From Cesiribacter sp. SM1 (GTDB lineage Bacteria > Bacteroidota > Bacteroidia > Cytophagales > Cyclobacteriaceae), in the NCBI RefSeq assembly GCF_020178975.1, contig NZ_JAHXBU010000046.1, forward strand, positions 124,001 through 188,000: a stretch of DNA of 64,000 nucleotides. Direction: 5' to 3'. Of the stretch, positions 1-9,379 are shown piece by piece. Position 1 is the first letter of the stretch. Each line of letters begins with the position of its first letter. A program made the position numbers and the translations under genes. The notes beneath the pieces are model-generated. The model was not told where the DNA came from. It searched no databases and was given only the letters and a program-made list of their open reading frames with translations.

Positions 1-2594
1 TCATTAGCAGCCTGCCAGTGGAGCCACAGCTTTACATCAGATCCGCCAGCAAGGGCTTCATCTACATGCCAGGTGTAGTTTACAATGCCTTCGGTTAGGC
101 TATCGCCGGTGGCGCCTTCTCTTAAAACACCTCTTGCTATATGCAGGCTGTAGGCATCAGGCACTCCCCTGTTTTCGATGGTGGCAGGTAAGTAGCTTTC
201 TGCAGATCCTACAGGAAATACCCCCTGCCGCTCACCTCCCACTTCCTCATACACCAGGCAGCCTTTACCATCGGTAATAATGTAGCTTCGGGTAGAGGCA
301 TCTGTAATAAAAGCCCTGCTGCCTATGGTAAGGGAGTGGTCTTTCAGGTGCAGACTGCTTTGTCCCATTTGCAGCTCCCGGCTCACCCGCACATCAGCAC
401 CAAGTACTTTTCGGCCCTTCCCCTTTAGCACCAGCTTGCCGTAGTTACCGGCAGGGATTAGCTGTGGCTGGTTGCTCCTGAAAATTACGGTAGCGTCTTC
501 TGTTGTTTCTACCTCCCTGCCCCTGTATTCACCACCAATCTCAAGGGTGGCTGTACCTTCTATTTCCACCACACTGCTGCTGTTGTTGATCAGGCTTTTG
601 GTCCGGGCCAGCTTACCCTTCCTGATCCTGGGAAGTATTAACTGCATGGGCGGCGTAAGCTTTTTTGGTGGCGCTGGTATCATGGCATCTATCAGGGCAG
701 TGGGAACACAGCTGCTCCAGTTACGGCTGTCGAACCAGTCATTGTTAAGAGCGCCCTCGCCCAGCCATTCGGTGCTGCTTGCCTGCAGCACCTGCACGGT
801 ATGATCAACAGTTAGTAATTCATTGCTCCTGCTGGTATAGGTGTAGCGAAGCGCATGATGACCGGGACCTGCAAGGGCCGGATCAAAACTGCCATTGGCC
901 AGCACCCCCGCTCCGCTGTAAGTACCACCAGGCTCCGGCCCAAACTCAAGCAGAATGCTGCCTCCTGCAAGACAAACTTTGCTTTGAGGGGTGGGCTGAT
1001 GGGCTCCTATACTTAGGTCTTTACGTGCCACAATGTTATTTCTCCAGAAGTCAGTTTTGCCGGCATCGGTACCAAACTGCAAGGCCAGGTCCAGCCCTTT
1101 CCCGATTAGTGGCGAGGCCTCCCGCAGCTGGTAGGCCTGCAGTGTGTGTAACTTCACTGGATCTGAAAGGGTACCGCCATTGCCTGCGGCTATTAACGCC
1201 GGATCAAGAAAATATCCCCTAGCCATACCACCCACCTTTTCCTGTGTTGTTAGCTCCCGCCATTTATCCAGGGAGTTGTGGAGTGTTTTTCCCCAGCGTA
1301 CCTTAAAGCTGCCACCGCTTGCCCAATAGTTATTTCCCTCAAAGCGCAGGTCTGTGAGCACATCTACATACACAAGCTCCAGGTTAGCACTAATCTGGAA
1401 AATGTTGTTGCGGAAAGAAACATTGCGCACGCCGCCGCTTTGCACAAACACTGCCCTTGGGTTGCCCCTGCCGGAGGGCGTGAGGTAAACGGTATTATTA
1501 TAGATCTGTGCATCCTGTATACCCCCGTTAGCCCCTGTGGACCAGAGGTGGATCGCTCCGTAATTTCCAACGCGTGCATCGTTTTCGCTGATGTTGTAGC
1601 GTACCACAAGCCCCTTCATTACCGGTGCATTGGGGTACTGGGCGATCAAATAGCCGGGGCCTTCATTATCGTGGGCATAATTGTACTGCATGGTGCAGTT
1701 GGTGCAGCCACCATCAAGATCAAACCCGCCGCCATCTTTGGCCGTACCTGACCTGTTGTGATGTGACTCATTATATTGTATCACCAGGTTATTGCAGTGA
1801 TAGCCCCAGATGCCTACTGGTCCGCCTCCTTTCCAGGCATTGAGCCAGCCGTTGTTGTAGGCCTCACAGTATTCTACAGTGGCCCCATCAATACCTCCCA
1901 GCATAATACCGCTGCCACTGTGGTGATCGGTTCGTTCAGGCAAACCGGAATTATTGTACACCCTGCAATGAGCCACATAAAAGTTACGGTGCGCCAGCAC
2001 GGCCTCTGCATAGGTGGCAATACCTGCTTCACCATTATCATGTACCACAGCATTGGTAATGCGCACCCCTTCGAAACCACTACTGCCGTTCCAGCTGCCT
2101 ATAAGAATACCGGTACGTTGGTAGCCACTAACCTCAACACTATCGATGTGGATATAGGACATGCTGATCCCGGGCAGGTCGAGGTAGAAATCTATGCCAG
2201 TACTGCTGTTACGGGTTCTGCCCGAACCTTCAAACTTTAGTCTGCTGATGTGAAAGCCTGCTGTATTATAGGCTTTTAGCCCTGCAGCTTCACCGCTGAA
2301 AATGGTAGCCCAACCATTGCCGTAGGAGCTGATGACTAGGGGTTCTGTAGGCGTGCCGGCAGTTGCGGGGCCAAAGAAAAGGCTTCCGGCAAAGACCTGG
2401 CCACCTTCGAACAATATACTATCACCAGCCTGGAAAGCGTTAGTGCTGATGTTTGCCACGGAAGCCCAGGCTTGCCCTGGTGAGGTACCTGTATGTTGAT
2501 CATTTCCTGATGGGCTTACATAGTAAGTTGCTCCCTCCAGGACAAAGGGTGCCAGCACCAGCAGCAAACTGGCAATAGCAGGATGTAGTTTCAT
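1..2594 (-). CDS. secreted right-handed beta-helix protein with Ig-like C-terminal extension (partial)
   Basis: This is a long open frame on the minus strand, starting at the ATG at 2594 and still open at the left edge (864 codons visible), so the C-terminus is missing. Residues 1-21 look like a signal peptide (MKLHPAIASLLLVLAP). Residues about 22-531 are rich in short NNT/NNS/GG turns and match the neighbouring 3010-4623 protein along their whole length, as expected of a right-handed parallel beta-helix of the polysaccharide-lyase or surface-protein kind. After the shared end (LSIGAHQP) this copy continues with an Ig-like segment (TYSGAGV ... PGHHALRYTYT) and then a beta-rich region with a WFDSRNWSSCVPT motif, as in large Bacteroidota surface proteins. 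Substrate is unknown. It lies downstream of a sugar-acid catabolic set, so binding or cleavage of a polysaccharide is a reasonable inference only. Confidence 0.85.
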   Translation of the reverse strand, partial: MKLHPAIASLLLVLAPFVLEGATYYVSPSGNDQHTGTSPGQAWASVANISTNAFQAGDSILFEGGQVFAGSLFFGPATAGTPTEPLVISSYGNGWATIFSGEAAGLKAYNTAGFHISRLKFEGSGRTRNSSTGIDFYLDLPGISMSYIHIDSVEVSGYQRTGILIGSWNGSSGFEGVRITNAVVHDNGEAGIATYAEAVLAHRNFYVAHCRVYNNSGLPERTDHHSGSGIMLGGIDGATVEYCEAYNNGWLNAWKGGGPVGIWGYHCNNLVIQYNESHHNRSGTAKDGGGFDLDGGCTNCTMQYNYAHDNEGPGYLIAQYPNAPVMKGLVVRYNISENDARVGNYGAIHLWSTGANGGIQDAQIYNNTVYLTPSGRGNPRAVFVQSGGVRNVSFRNNIFQISANLELVYVDVLTDLRFEGNNYWASGGSFKVRWGKTLHNSLDKWRELTTQEKVGGMARGYFLDPALIAAGNGGTLSDPVKLHTLQAYQLREASPLIGKGLDLALQFGTDAGKTDFWRNNIVARKDLSIGAHQPTPQSKVCLAGGSILLEFGPEPGGTYSGAGVLANGSFDPALAGPGHHALRYTYTSRSNELLTVDHTVQVLQASSTEWLGEGALNNDWFDSRNWSSCVPTALIDAMIPAPPKKLTPPMQLILPRIRKGKLARTKSLINNSSSVVEIEGTATLEIGGEYRGREVETTEDATVIFRSNQPQLIPAGNYGKLVLKGKGRKVLGADVRVSRELQMGQSSLHLKDHSLTIGSRAFITDASTRSYIITDGKGCLVYEEVGGERQGVFPVGSAESYLPATIENRGVPDAYSLHIARGVLREGATGDSLTEGIVNYTWHVDEALAGGSDVKLWLHWQAAN

Positions 2595-3009
2595 GGTCAG
2601 TCTTTAGAAGATCTGTTATCAGAGGATTATCTGGCATCTAAATTATGACCGCTCATCAGGATAAAAATGGAGATTTAGGCGGCTACCTTACCCAGCAAGG
2701 GTATATTGTGATTTATGAAAATTATGCAAACTACTGATTGAAAGTATATTACAAAAAAGTACCACTCCCGGGCAGGAGTATAATTTATCAAACAGATAAT
2801 ATACCCGGCAAAGGAGAATATTCTCACCTAATCCTTTGAATACCACATAATTCGTTGCGGCAACATTAAAAAATGCTATTTTCCGCCTTGTATGAAATAG
2901 AAAAAAAGGCCATCAGGCAGGAAAAGAAACAAGTAAAACATTAACGGAGCACCTATATGTTACACCAGGACTTGCTCCAAATGCCTATACAGCAGTAAAT
3001 ACCCTACAG
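2595..3009. other. intergenic region between the two beta-helix genes
   Basis: This is a 415-bp AT-rich gap with no plausible coding frame. I saw no tRNA and no strong terminator hairpin. It should hold the end of the upstream transcript and any separate promoter for the left beta-helix gene, but no clear TAnnTTTG box was found on the minus strand; the nearest is a 7-nt TAGTTTG near 2728. Confidence 0.5.
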
Positions 3010-4623
3010 CTAACGCAACGGGGGCTGGTGCGCACCAATGCTCAGTTCCGAGGGCAGGCTGTTTCCCCAAAAGTCTTTATCTCCTGTCTGTATTTCAAAC
3101 AGTTCTTCCAGATCAAGTCCTGCACCTCTAAGGGGCGATCTGCCTTTTAGCTGGTAAGCTTTCAGGGTATGCAGCATAACAGGTTCAGAAATGGTTTTAC
3201 CCCTGCCGGCTCGTTTTAGGCGAGGTTTAACAAAGCAGCCTGTAGCCTTTCCGGCTATTTCTTCCTGGGCCGTTGCCTTGCGCCATTCTTCCAGTGATGC
3301 AAAGGTGGTGGTTCCCCAGCGAAGCCTGAAATCACCCCGCTTTACCCAATAGTTATTCCCTTCAAAGCGTACTTTTGCTGTTGTATCTGCTACAACCAGC
3401 GGCACTTCTCCACGCGTATGAATAACATTGTTGCGGAAGTTGGCCTGGTGCACCCCTCCGCTCTGTATGTACACTCCTTTGGGCGTAGCGTTTTCAGAAG
3501 GCTCAATATAAATGGTATTGTTGTAGATTTCAGCTCCCTGTATGCCACCATTGCTACCGCTAGACCACAGGTGAATGGCACCATGATCACCACTGCGGGC
3601 ATCGTTTTCGCTGATGTTAAAGCGAATCACCACCCCCTTCATTTCCGGGGCCTCCTGGTACTGCGCAACGAGATAGCCCGGTCCGCTGTTGTTGTGGGCG
3701 TAATTGTATTGCATGGTACAGTTGGTGCAGCCTCCATCTATATCGAAGCCACCCCCGTCTTTTGCAGTGCCGGATTTATTATGATGGGATTCGCTGTACT
3801 GGATCACGAGCTTATTGCAGTGGTAGCCCCAGATGCCCACTGGCCCGCCTCCTTTCCAGGCATTGAGCCAGCCGTTGTTGTAGGCTTCACAGTACTCAAC
3901 CAGTGCACCATCTGCCCCACTTACTATAATGCCACTGCCCGTATGATAGTCTGTTCTGTGGGGCAGGCCTGAATTATTGTAGGCTTTTGTATGCGTAATA
4001 TTGATGTTCCGGTGGGCCAATACTGCCTGCGCATAAGTGTAGATCCCTCCCTGGCCATTATCATGCACCAGGGCATGTCTGATGGTTACACTATCGTAGC
4101 CATTACTTCCGTTCCAGCTGCCTATGAGAATACCAAAGAGATGATACCCCTCTACCTCCACCCGCTCTATCAGGATGTGGACAAGCCTTCCTGCAGGCAG
4201 GTCCATGTAAAAGTCGATGCCGGAACTTTTGTTTACCAAGCTGCCGGAGCCCCTGAAGATTAGATCGGTGATTGTAAAGCCGGCAGTATTGTAGGCTTTG
4301 AAACCGGTAGAATCGCCACTGCTGATGATGGCCTTTCCCTTACCCCATGAGCTGATCAGGACTGGGCTTTCAGCAGTTCCCCTGGTGGTTGAATCGAAGC
4401 TGATGCTCCCGCTAAAGGTGCTTCCACCCTCAAATAGTATAGAATCACCTGCCCCGAAAGAGCTGCTGTTTACTTTAGCTATTGTAGCCCACGCACGCGC
4501 TGGCGAAGTACCTTCATGGGCATCGTTACCTGCGGCACTGATGTAATAAGTAACTGCCATGGTACAATGAGGAACTATAAACAACAGCAGGCAAACAACT
4601 GCAGCATGTATTTTTATAACCAT
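3010..4623 (-). CDS. secreted right-handed beta-helix protein
   Basis: The product is 537 residues. Residues 1-23 form a signal peptide (VVCLLLFIVPHCTMA), after which the protein begins VTYYISAAGND and has an asparagine- and glycine-rich repeat body typical of Pfam Beta_helix proteins, including acidic and amide ladders such as YNNSG, NNGW and HNKSGTAKDGG. It ends at LSIGAHQPPLR, exactly where the neighbouring paralogue at 1-2594 continues into its Ig-like extension, so this is the short version of the same architecture. Homologues of this shape include polysaccharide lyases and epimerases, but no catalytic residues can be named from sequence alone. It lies 55 bp downstream of a short-chain dehydrogenase on the same strand and is probably the distal gene of the 8081-to-3010 transcript. 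Function: secreted or periplasmic, possibly glycan-active (inference). Confidence 0.85.
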   Translation of the reverse strand: MVIKIHAAVVCLLLFIVPHCTMAVTYYISAAGNDAHEGTSPARAWATIAKVNSSSFGAGDSILFEGGSTFSGSISFDSTTRGTAESPVLISSWGKGKAIISSGDSTGFKAYNTAGFTITDLIFRGSGSLVNKSSGIDFYMDLPAGRLVHILIERVEVEGYHLFGILIGSWNGSNGYDSVTIRHALVHDNGQGGIYTYAQAVLAHRNINITHTKAYNNSGLPHRTDYHTGSGIIVSGADGALVEYCEAYNNGWLNAWKGGGPVGIWGYHCNKLVIQYSESHHNKSGTAKDGGGFDIDGGCTNCTMQYNYAHNNSGPGYLVAQYQEAPEMKGVVIRFNISENDARSGDHGAIHLWSSGSNGGIQGAEIYNNTIYIEPSENATPKGVYIQSGGVHQANFRNNVIHTRGEVPLVVADTTAKVRFEGNNYWVKRGDFRLRWGTTTFASLEEWRKATAQEEIAGKATGCFVKPRLKRAGRGKTISEPVMLHTLKAYQLKGRSPLRGAGLDLEELFEIQTGDKDFWGNSLPSELSIGAHQPPLR

Positions 4624-4678
4624 ATCTGATGTAACAACACCAAAAGCAGCAGACTGTTAAAGTGTACCAGAACCTGCT

Positions 4679-5464
<786 letters not shown>

Positions 5465-6298
5465 TTACTCGCTCAAGTTGTAAAAGCTGCGGGCATTCCC
5501 ACCCATAATTTTTTCCTGTTCTGTTAGTGACAGCTGCTGTATGTAACCTTTCACCAGACCTATTACCCGCTGGTAAGGGGCTGCCAGCAGGCAAACCGGC
5601 CAGTCGCTGCCGTACATTAGCCGGTCCGGACCAAAGGCTTCAAAAACAACATCGAGGTAGGGCTTGATCTGATCTTCCTGCCAATGCTGCCAGTCGGCTT
5701 CTGTAACCATACCAGATATTTTGCAGTAGAGCTGCGGATGAGCGGCCATCCTGCTGATGTTGGTTTTCCAGGGTTCAAGTTCCCCTGCCCTGACAGGAGG
5801 TTTGGCAATATGATCCAGCACAAACTTCTGATCCGGAAACAGCGCTACCAACTTCAGCGCTTCCGGCAGCTGATGATGACCAATGAGAATATCATAGGTT
5901 AACCCCAGGGCTTTTAGCGCCGCTATGCCACGCTGAAAACTTTCCTGCAGCATATAGCCCTCCGGCCGCGACTGTACAAAATGGCGCAGCCCTACCAACT
6001 TTGGGTGTTCAGCAATCAGATGCAGGTCCTGCTCAAAAGTATCAGCTCTAAAATCGGCCCAGCCTACCACACCCTTTACTACAGAATGCTGTGCTGCAAG
6101 CGCCAGTAAAAAACTGTTCTCCTCCATGCTCTCCCGTGCCTGCACGGCAACTGTGGCAGTTATGTTATGCTTTTCCAGCTCCGATGCCAGGTGGTGAGGA
6201 AGGAAATCCCTTTTGATGGACTCATGCTCCGCTCCCATCCAGCCAAATTCCACCGAATTGTATTGCCAGTAATGATTGTGTGCATCTACTACTTCCAT
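5465..6298 (-). CDS. amidohydrolase-2 family lactonase, probable L-fuconolactone hydrolase
   Basis: The product is 277 residues and belongs to the amidohydrolase-2 (COG3618) family of TIM-barrel hydrolases. An HxH metal-binding pair follows the first strand (VVDAHNHYW, H7 and H9), LDHIAKP supplies a barrel histidine, and YGSDWP near the C-terminus gives the catalytic aspartate. Members of this family open sugar 1,4-lactones such as L-fuconolactone, L-rhamnonolactone or L-galactonolactone. It sits between the C1 dehydrogenase at 4679 and the FAH-family hydrolase at 6341, which is the setting of fuconolactonases in the oxidative fucose pathway. It has normal length and no signal peptide, so it is cytoplasmic. 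The family assignment is strong, the substrate is inferred from neighbours. Confidence 0.85.
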   Translation of the reverse strand: MEVVDAHNHYWQYNSVEFGWMGAEHESIKRDFLPHHLASELEKHNITATVAVQARESMEENSFLLALAAQHSVVKGVVGWADFRADTFEQDLHLIAEHPKLVGLRHFVQSRPEGYMLQESFQRGIAALKALGLTYDILIGHHQLPEALKLVALFPDQKFVLDHIAKPPVRAGELEPWKTNISRMAAHPQLYCKISGMVTEADWQHWQEDQIKPYLDVVFEAFGPDRLMYGSDWPVCLLAAPYQRVIGLVKGYIQQLSLTEQEKIMGGNARSFYNLSE

Positions 6299-6340
6299 GT
6301 GCTTTGTTGATAGGTTTGGAGAAGGCAGAAGATTAAAACA

Positions 6341-7198
6341 CTAGCCCTGCCAGGCTACCAGCTGCTGCTTTGCAGCGCCCAGGCCTTCTATGCCCAGCTC
6401 TACCGTATCGCCAGGCTTCAGGTAAACGGGTGGTTTAAAGCCCAGGCCTACCCCTGCAGGGGTACCGGTAGATATGATATCGCCAGGCAGCAGCGACATA
6501 AACTGGCTGAGGTAGCTAACCAGGAATGGAATACCGAACACCAGGTTGGAGGTGCTGCCATCCTGCATCATTTTCTCATTTACCTTTAGCCAGAGGCGCA
6601 GCTTGTTTACATCCTCAATTTCGTCTTTTGTAGCCAGGAAGGGTCCCAGCGGCGCAAAAGTGTCGCAGCTTTTGCCTTTTACCCACTGTCCGCTGCGCTC
6701 CAGCTGGAAAGCCCGCTCGCTGTAATCGTTGTGCAGCATATAACCTGCTACATAATCCAGTGCTTCGGCCTCAGATACGTAAGAAGCTTTTTTGCCAATC
6801 ACCACGGCCAGTTCTACTTCCCAGTCTGTTTTTTCACTTCCCTTGGGAATGATGATGTTATCGTTTGGTCCGCAAACGGCCGAAGAAGCCTTGAAAAAGA
6901 TAATGGGTTCTTTTGGCACCTCCATATTGCTTTCACGGGCATGATCGGAATAGTTAAGACCTATGCAGATGATCTTACCAGGTTTATGAACGGGAGCACC
7001 CAGGCGAACCCCATCGGCTACCCCTGGTGCAGATGCTTCGTTCTGCTTGAGCCATTCCGCCAGCCTGCTCAGGCCGTCTCCGGCAAAAAATGCTTCATCA
7101 TAGTTCTGCACAAAAGCACTTACATCTATTCTTTTACCGGCTGCAGTTATTACACCTGGCTTTTCCTTACCAGCTTCGCCAAATCTGATCAGTTTCAT
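6341..7198 (-). CDS. fumarylacetoacetate hydrolase family protein, probable 2,4-diketo-3-deoxy-L-fuconate hydrolase
   Basis: This 285-residue FAH-family protein has the usual short N-terminal domain followed by the metal-binding mixed-beta domain from about residue 70 (KIICIGLNYSDHARE). Acidic metal ligands lie in TDWEVELAVVIGK (ExE) and in the following HNDYSERAFQ region, and the family motif STGTPAGVGLG is present near residue 245. In the oxidative L-fucose pathway this family cleaves 2,4-diketo-3-deoxy-L-fuconate to pyruvate and L-lactate. The adjacent SDR at 7305 would make that substrate. Five tandem 7-nt repeats lie just upstream of its start codon (7204-7238). Other FAH members cleave or decarboxylate aromatic-ring products, so the sugar assignment rests on context. 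Confidence 0.88.
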   Translation of the reverse strand: MKLIRFGEAGKEKPGVITAAGKRIDVSAFVQNYDEAFFAGDGLSRLAEWLKQNEASAPGVADGVRLGAPVHKPGKIICIGLNYSDHARESNMEVPKEPIIFFKASSAVCGPNDNIIIPKGSEKTDWEVELAVVIGKKASYVSEAEALDYVAGYMLHNDYSERAFQLERSGQWVKGKSCDTFAPLGPFLATKDEIEDVNKLRLWLKVNEKMMQDGSTSNLVFGIPFLVSYLSQFMSLLPGDIISTGTPAGVGLGFKPPVYLKPGDTVELGIEGLGAAKQQLVAWQG

Positions 7199-7203
7199 TT
7201 GTT

Positions 7204-7238
7204 AGGTATTAGGTATTTAGTAGTGGGTATTGGGTATG
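7204..7238. repeat. five tandem heptamers (AGGTATT-type)
   Basis: Five consecutive 7-nt units read AGGTATT, AGGTATT, TAGTAGT, GGGTATT and GGGTATG. They sit between the start codon of the FAH-family gene (7198) and the stop of the upstream SDR gene (7305), so they fall in the untranslated leader or spacer of the transcript. Heptameric periodicity is visible directly. A function (spacer, slippage tract or structural element) is not shown. Confidence 0.7.
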
Positions 7239-7304
7239 GGGTCGATATTCAATAGCAACAGACCAACACTATCGTCACTTGTCTATCATCTATTGTACAA
7301 AAAA

Positions 7305-8081
7305 TCAGGTGTTGAGGGTAACAAAGCCACCATCTATGGGGTAATTGCTGCCGGTGATAAATGAGGCTTCGTCGGAGCAGAGGAAGAGGGCCAGCGATGC
7401 CATTTCTTCGGGTGTGCCCATGCGGCCAATGGGCTGTGTTTTAGAGAGTTTCTCAAACATCTCCTGCTCACGGCCAGGATAGTTTTTTTGCAGAAACCCA
7501 TCCACAAAGGGTGTGTGCACACGGCCCGGGGCTATGCAGTTGCAGCGAATGTTTTTATCTACAAAGTCCTTGGCAACAGAAAGGGTCATGGTAAGCACGG
7601 CACCTTTGCTCGTAGAGTAAGCAAAGCGATCCTGCAAGCCAACGCTGGAAGCTACCGAAGCAAGGTTAAGGATAACCCCACCACCACTGGCCAGCATTTT
7701 CTCCACACCGGCTTTTAGGCAGTTGTATACGCCCTTTACATTCACGGCATAAATCTTATCAAAATCATCTTCGGAGGTGGTGAGTACATTGCCTATATGG
7801 GCAATACCGGCATTGTTCACTAAAATATCGAGCCTGCCGGTCTGCAGGTATATTTTATGAAAAGCATCTGCTACCTCTTTCTGGCTGGCTACATTACAGG
7901 CTACGGCATGGGCCCTGCCACCCGCCTGCTGAATTGACTGCACTACAGCATGGGCGCTATCTTCATTTAGCTCCAGCACAAAAACTTCGGCTCCCTGCCG
8001 GGCAAACAACTGCGAAATTGCTTTTCCAATACCGCTCCCCCCTCCTGTTACAATGGCTGTTTTATTTGTTAGGCTGAACAT
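7305..8081 (-). CDS. short-chain dehydrogenase, probable 2-keto-3-deoxy-L-fuconate dehydrogenase
   Basis: This is a 258-residue classical SDR with cofactor loop TGGGSGIG at residues 12-19, NNAG at 89-92 and catalytic S142, Y155 and K159 (YSTSK). D/E-type residues after strand 2 (LELNED) favour NAD+ over NADP+. The C-terminal segment CIAPGRVHTPFVDGFL with KNYPG is the pattern I know from 2-keto-3-deoxy-L-fuconate 4-dehydrogenases. It is the most upstream gene of the minus-strand catabolic set (then FAH, lactonase, SDR and beta-helix). The dehydratase that would supply its substrate is not in the window. Specificity is an inference; an SDR acting on another keto-acid is possible. Confidence 0.85.
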   Translation of the reverse strand: MFSLTNKTAIVTGGGSGIGKAISQLFARQGAEVFVLELNEDSAHAVVQSIQQAGGRAHAVACNVASQKEVADAFHKIYLQTGRLDILVNNAGIAHIGNVLTTSEDDFDKIYAVNVKGVYNCLKAGVEKMLASGGGVILNLASVASSVGLQDRFAYSTSKGAVLTMTLSVAKDFVDKNIRCNCIAPGRVHTPFVDGFLQKNYPGREQEMFEKLSKTQPIGRMGTPEEMASLALFLCSDEASFITGSNYPIDGGFVTLNT

Positions 8082-8329
8082 GGTATACTATTAGATTTTG
8101 ATCGTTACGGCCTTAGCTGATTGATAAAAAAACTCACAATCCTGCCAGCCGATTGGTGCTTCTGTTAAAAAAATGTAATAAAGGGTATCTGACCATATTG
8201 ATCAAATCAAAGCAGAACAAATTTTGCAGGCTTTAAAAAAAACGTTCCTGCCATAACCCTAATGGCATGGCAAAGCCTAAACTTTTTCTGAAAGCGGAGA
8301 AAAGCATGATATACCTGCGTTCGCTTGTG

Positions 8330-8926
8330 TTATTTCGCCAGCAACTGCTTAAGGTTCGTAAAGGAGTTGAAAGGACCGGTTACTGCCGTTGCATTTACAA
8401 GCCAGGGCGGAATGCTGCCTGCCGGATCTACCCTGATGGTATATTCGATGTCCAGCGCATCATTCTCCAGCTGAACAACCTTCCAGAATGAATTGGATGA
8501 TGTTACCCTTACCCTTCCATCTTTTGGGGGCAGAACACCTTCTACCGCATGTGCTTTCAGGAAATAGGTGTTGGGGATGGAGTCTTTTACCAGTTTTAGA
8601 TGACAGGTAAGATCCCTGTTGCTCACCGGCCAGGGCAGAAAAATTTCGGTGTAGTAAACCATTTCATCGGCACTGATGGGCTTGAGCAGGTCAGATTCTT
8701 TGGTGTTGTACACCCACTTTTTGTGGTTGTTTACATCCAGCACCAGTGACTGGAACTTCTGCAGACTGCCGGTACATTTCAACTTTACCCTTACTTCCTT
8801 GAAGGGCGAACCTGCCACCTCCTTCATAAAAACCTGTATACCGTCTTTGCTTTTTTTCAAAACCCAGTCTTGCTGTGCAAACAAAGCTGTTGGTATCAGC
8901 AACAGCACCATAAAAAAGTACTTCAT
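8330..8926 (-). CDS. secreted START-domain lipid-binding-like protein
   Basis: The better start is the ATG at 8926 (198 residues), because it gives a clean signal peptide (KYFFMVLLLIPTALFAQ); an upstream TTG at 8938 would add four residues. The mature part resembles the START/Bet v1-like helix-grip fold: DGIQVFMKE, then VLDVNNHKKWVYN, then WPVSNRDL and a final amphipathic helix. Such proteins bind hydrophobic ligands in a cavity; the ligand here is unknown. The gene lies directly after the truncated epimerase (stop at 8928, 1 bp gap to this ATG), so it is probably cotranscribed with the diiron oxygenase/epimerase pair. Confidence 0.8.
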   Translation of the reverse strand: MKYFFMVLLLIPTALFAQQDWVLKKSKDGIQVFMKEVAGSPFKEVRVKLKCTGSLQKFQSLVLDVNNHKKWVYNTKESDLLKPISADEMVYYTEIFLPWPVSNRDLTCHLKLVKDSIPNTYFLKAHAVEGVLPPKDGRVRVTSSNSFWKVVQLENDALDIEYTIRVDPAGSIPPWLVNATAVTGPFNSFTNLKQLLAK

Positions 8927-8927
8927 T

Positions 8928-9371
8928 TTAATTTTCAATAAAGCGCCAGGGGGCTTCTGACAAATTGTTTAAATAATCTTTTTTACTGCCGAATCTGCGA
9001 ACCCAGTCTGTTAGCGCTTCAACAGCAGCACCAAATTCAGTTAACGGTTTATAGTTCAACAGCTCTTTTGCCTTTGCAGTATCCATTACAGCATCTTTTG
9101 TAACGATATCCAGCATCATAGGTGTGAGCGATTTATGAAACCGGCACTTTGTGTTGATAAGGACCAGGGGGCGTATAACTGCCGGAGACAGTGGTAAAAC
9201 AGGCAGCTTTTTTCCATAATATACGCTAAATAAATCTCTTAAAACAGATGCTAAACAGTACCGGGGTTCATCGGCAATATTAAGCCGGATCAGGTTTGGC
9301 ATTAAGTCCGACTTACAGAATAACCCGATTGCCTCCTGTATGTTGCTGATGTGTGTTAAAGAAGTTTTCAC
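8928..9371 (-). pseudogene. C-terminal remnant of an NAD-dependent epimerase/3-beta-HSD-type protein
   Basis: The open frame codes for about 147 residues from a GTG at 9371. It matches only the C-terminal half of extended SDR proteins (epimerase/3-beta-hydroxysteroid-dehydrogenase type): it begins with the late segment TSLTHISNIQEAI, followed by NIADEPRY and RDLFSVYYGK. The N-terminal Rossmann domain with GxxGxxG and the YxxxK site is absent. The frame extends a little upstream (AYIISPLKKGVKTS) but overlaps the end of the diiron-oxygenase gene in another frame, and no Rossmann coding is found there. I read this as a gene that lost its 5' half. It may still be translated, but cannot be an active dehydrogenase alone. 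Confidence 0.7.
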
Positions 9372-9379
9372 CCCCTTCT

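Noticed and set aside
1278-2240. plus-strand open frames of about 155 codons
   Set aside because: They are mirror frames of the minus-strand beta-helix gene; the same pattern recurs at 3418-3972 opposite its paralogue.
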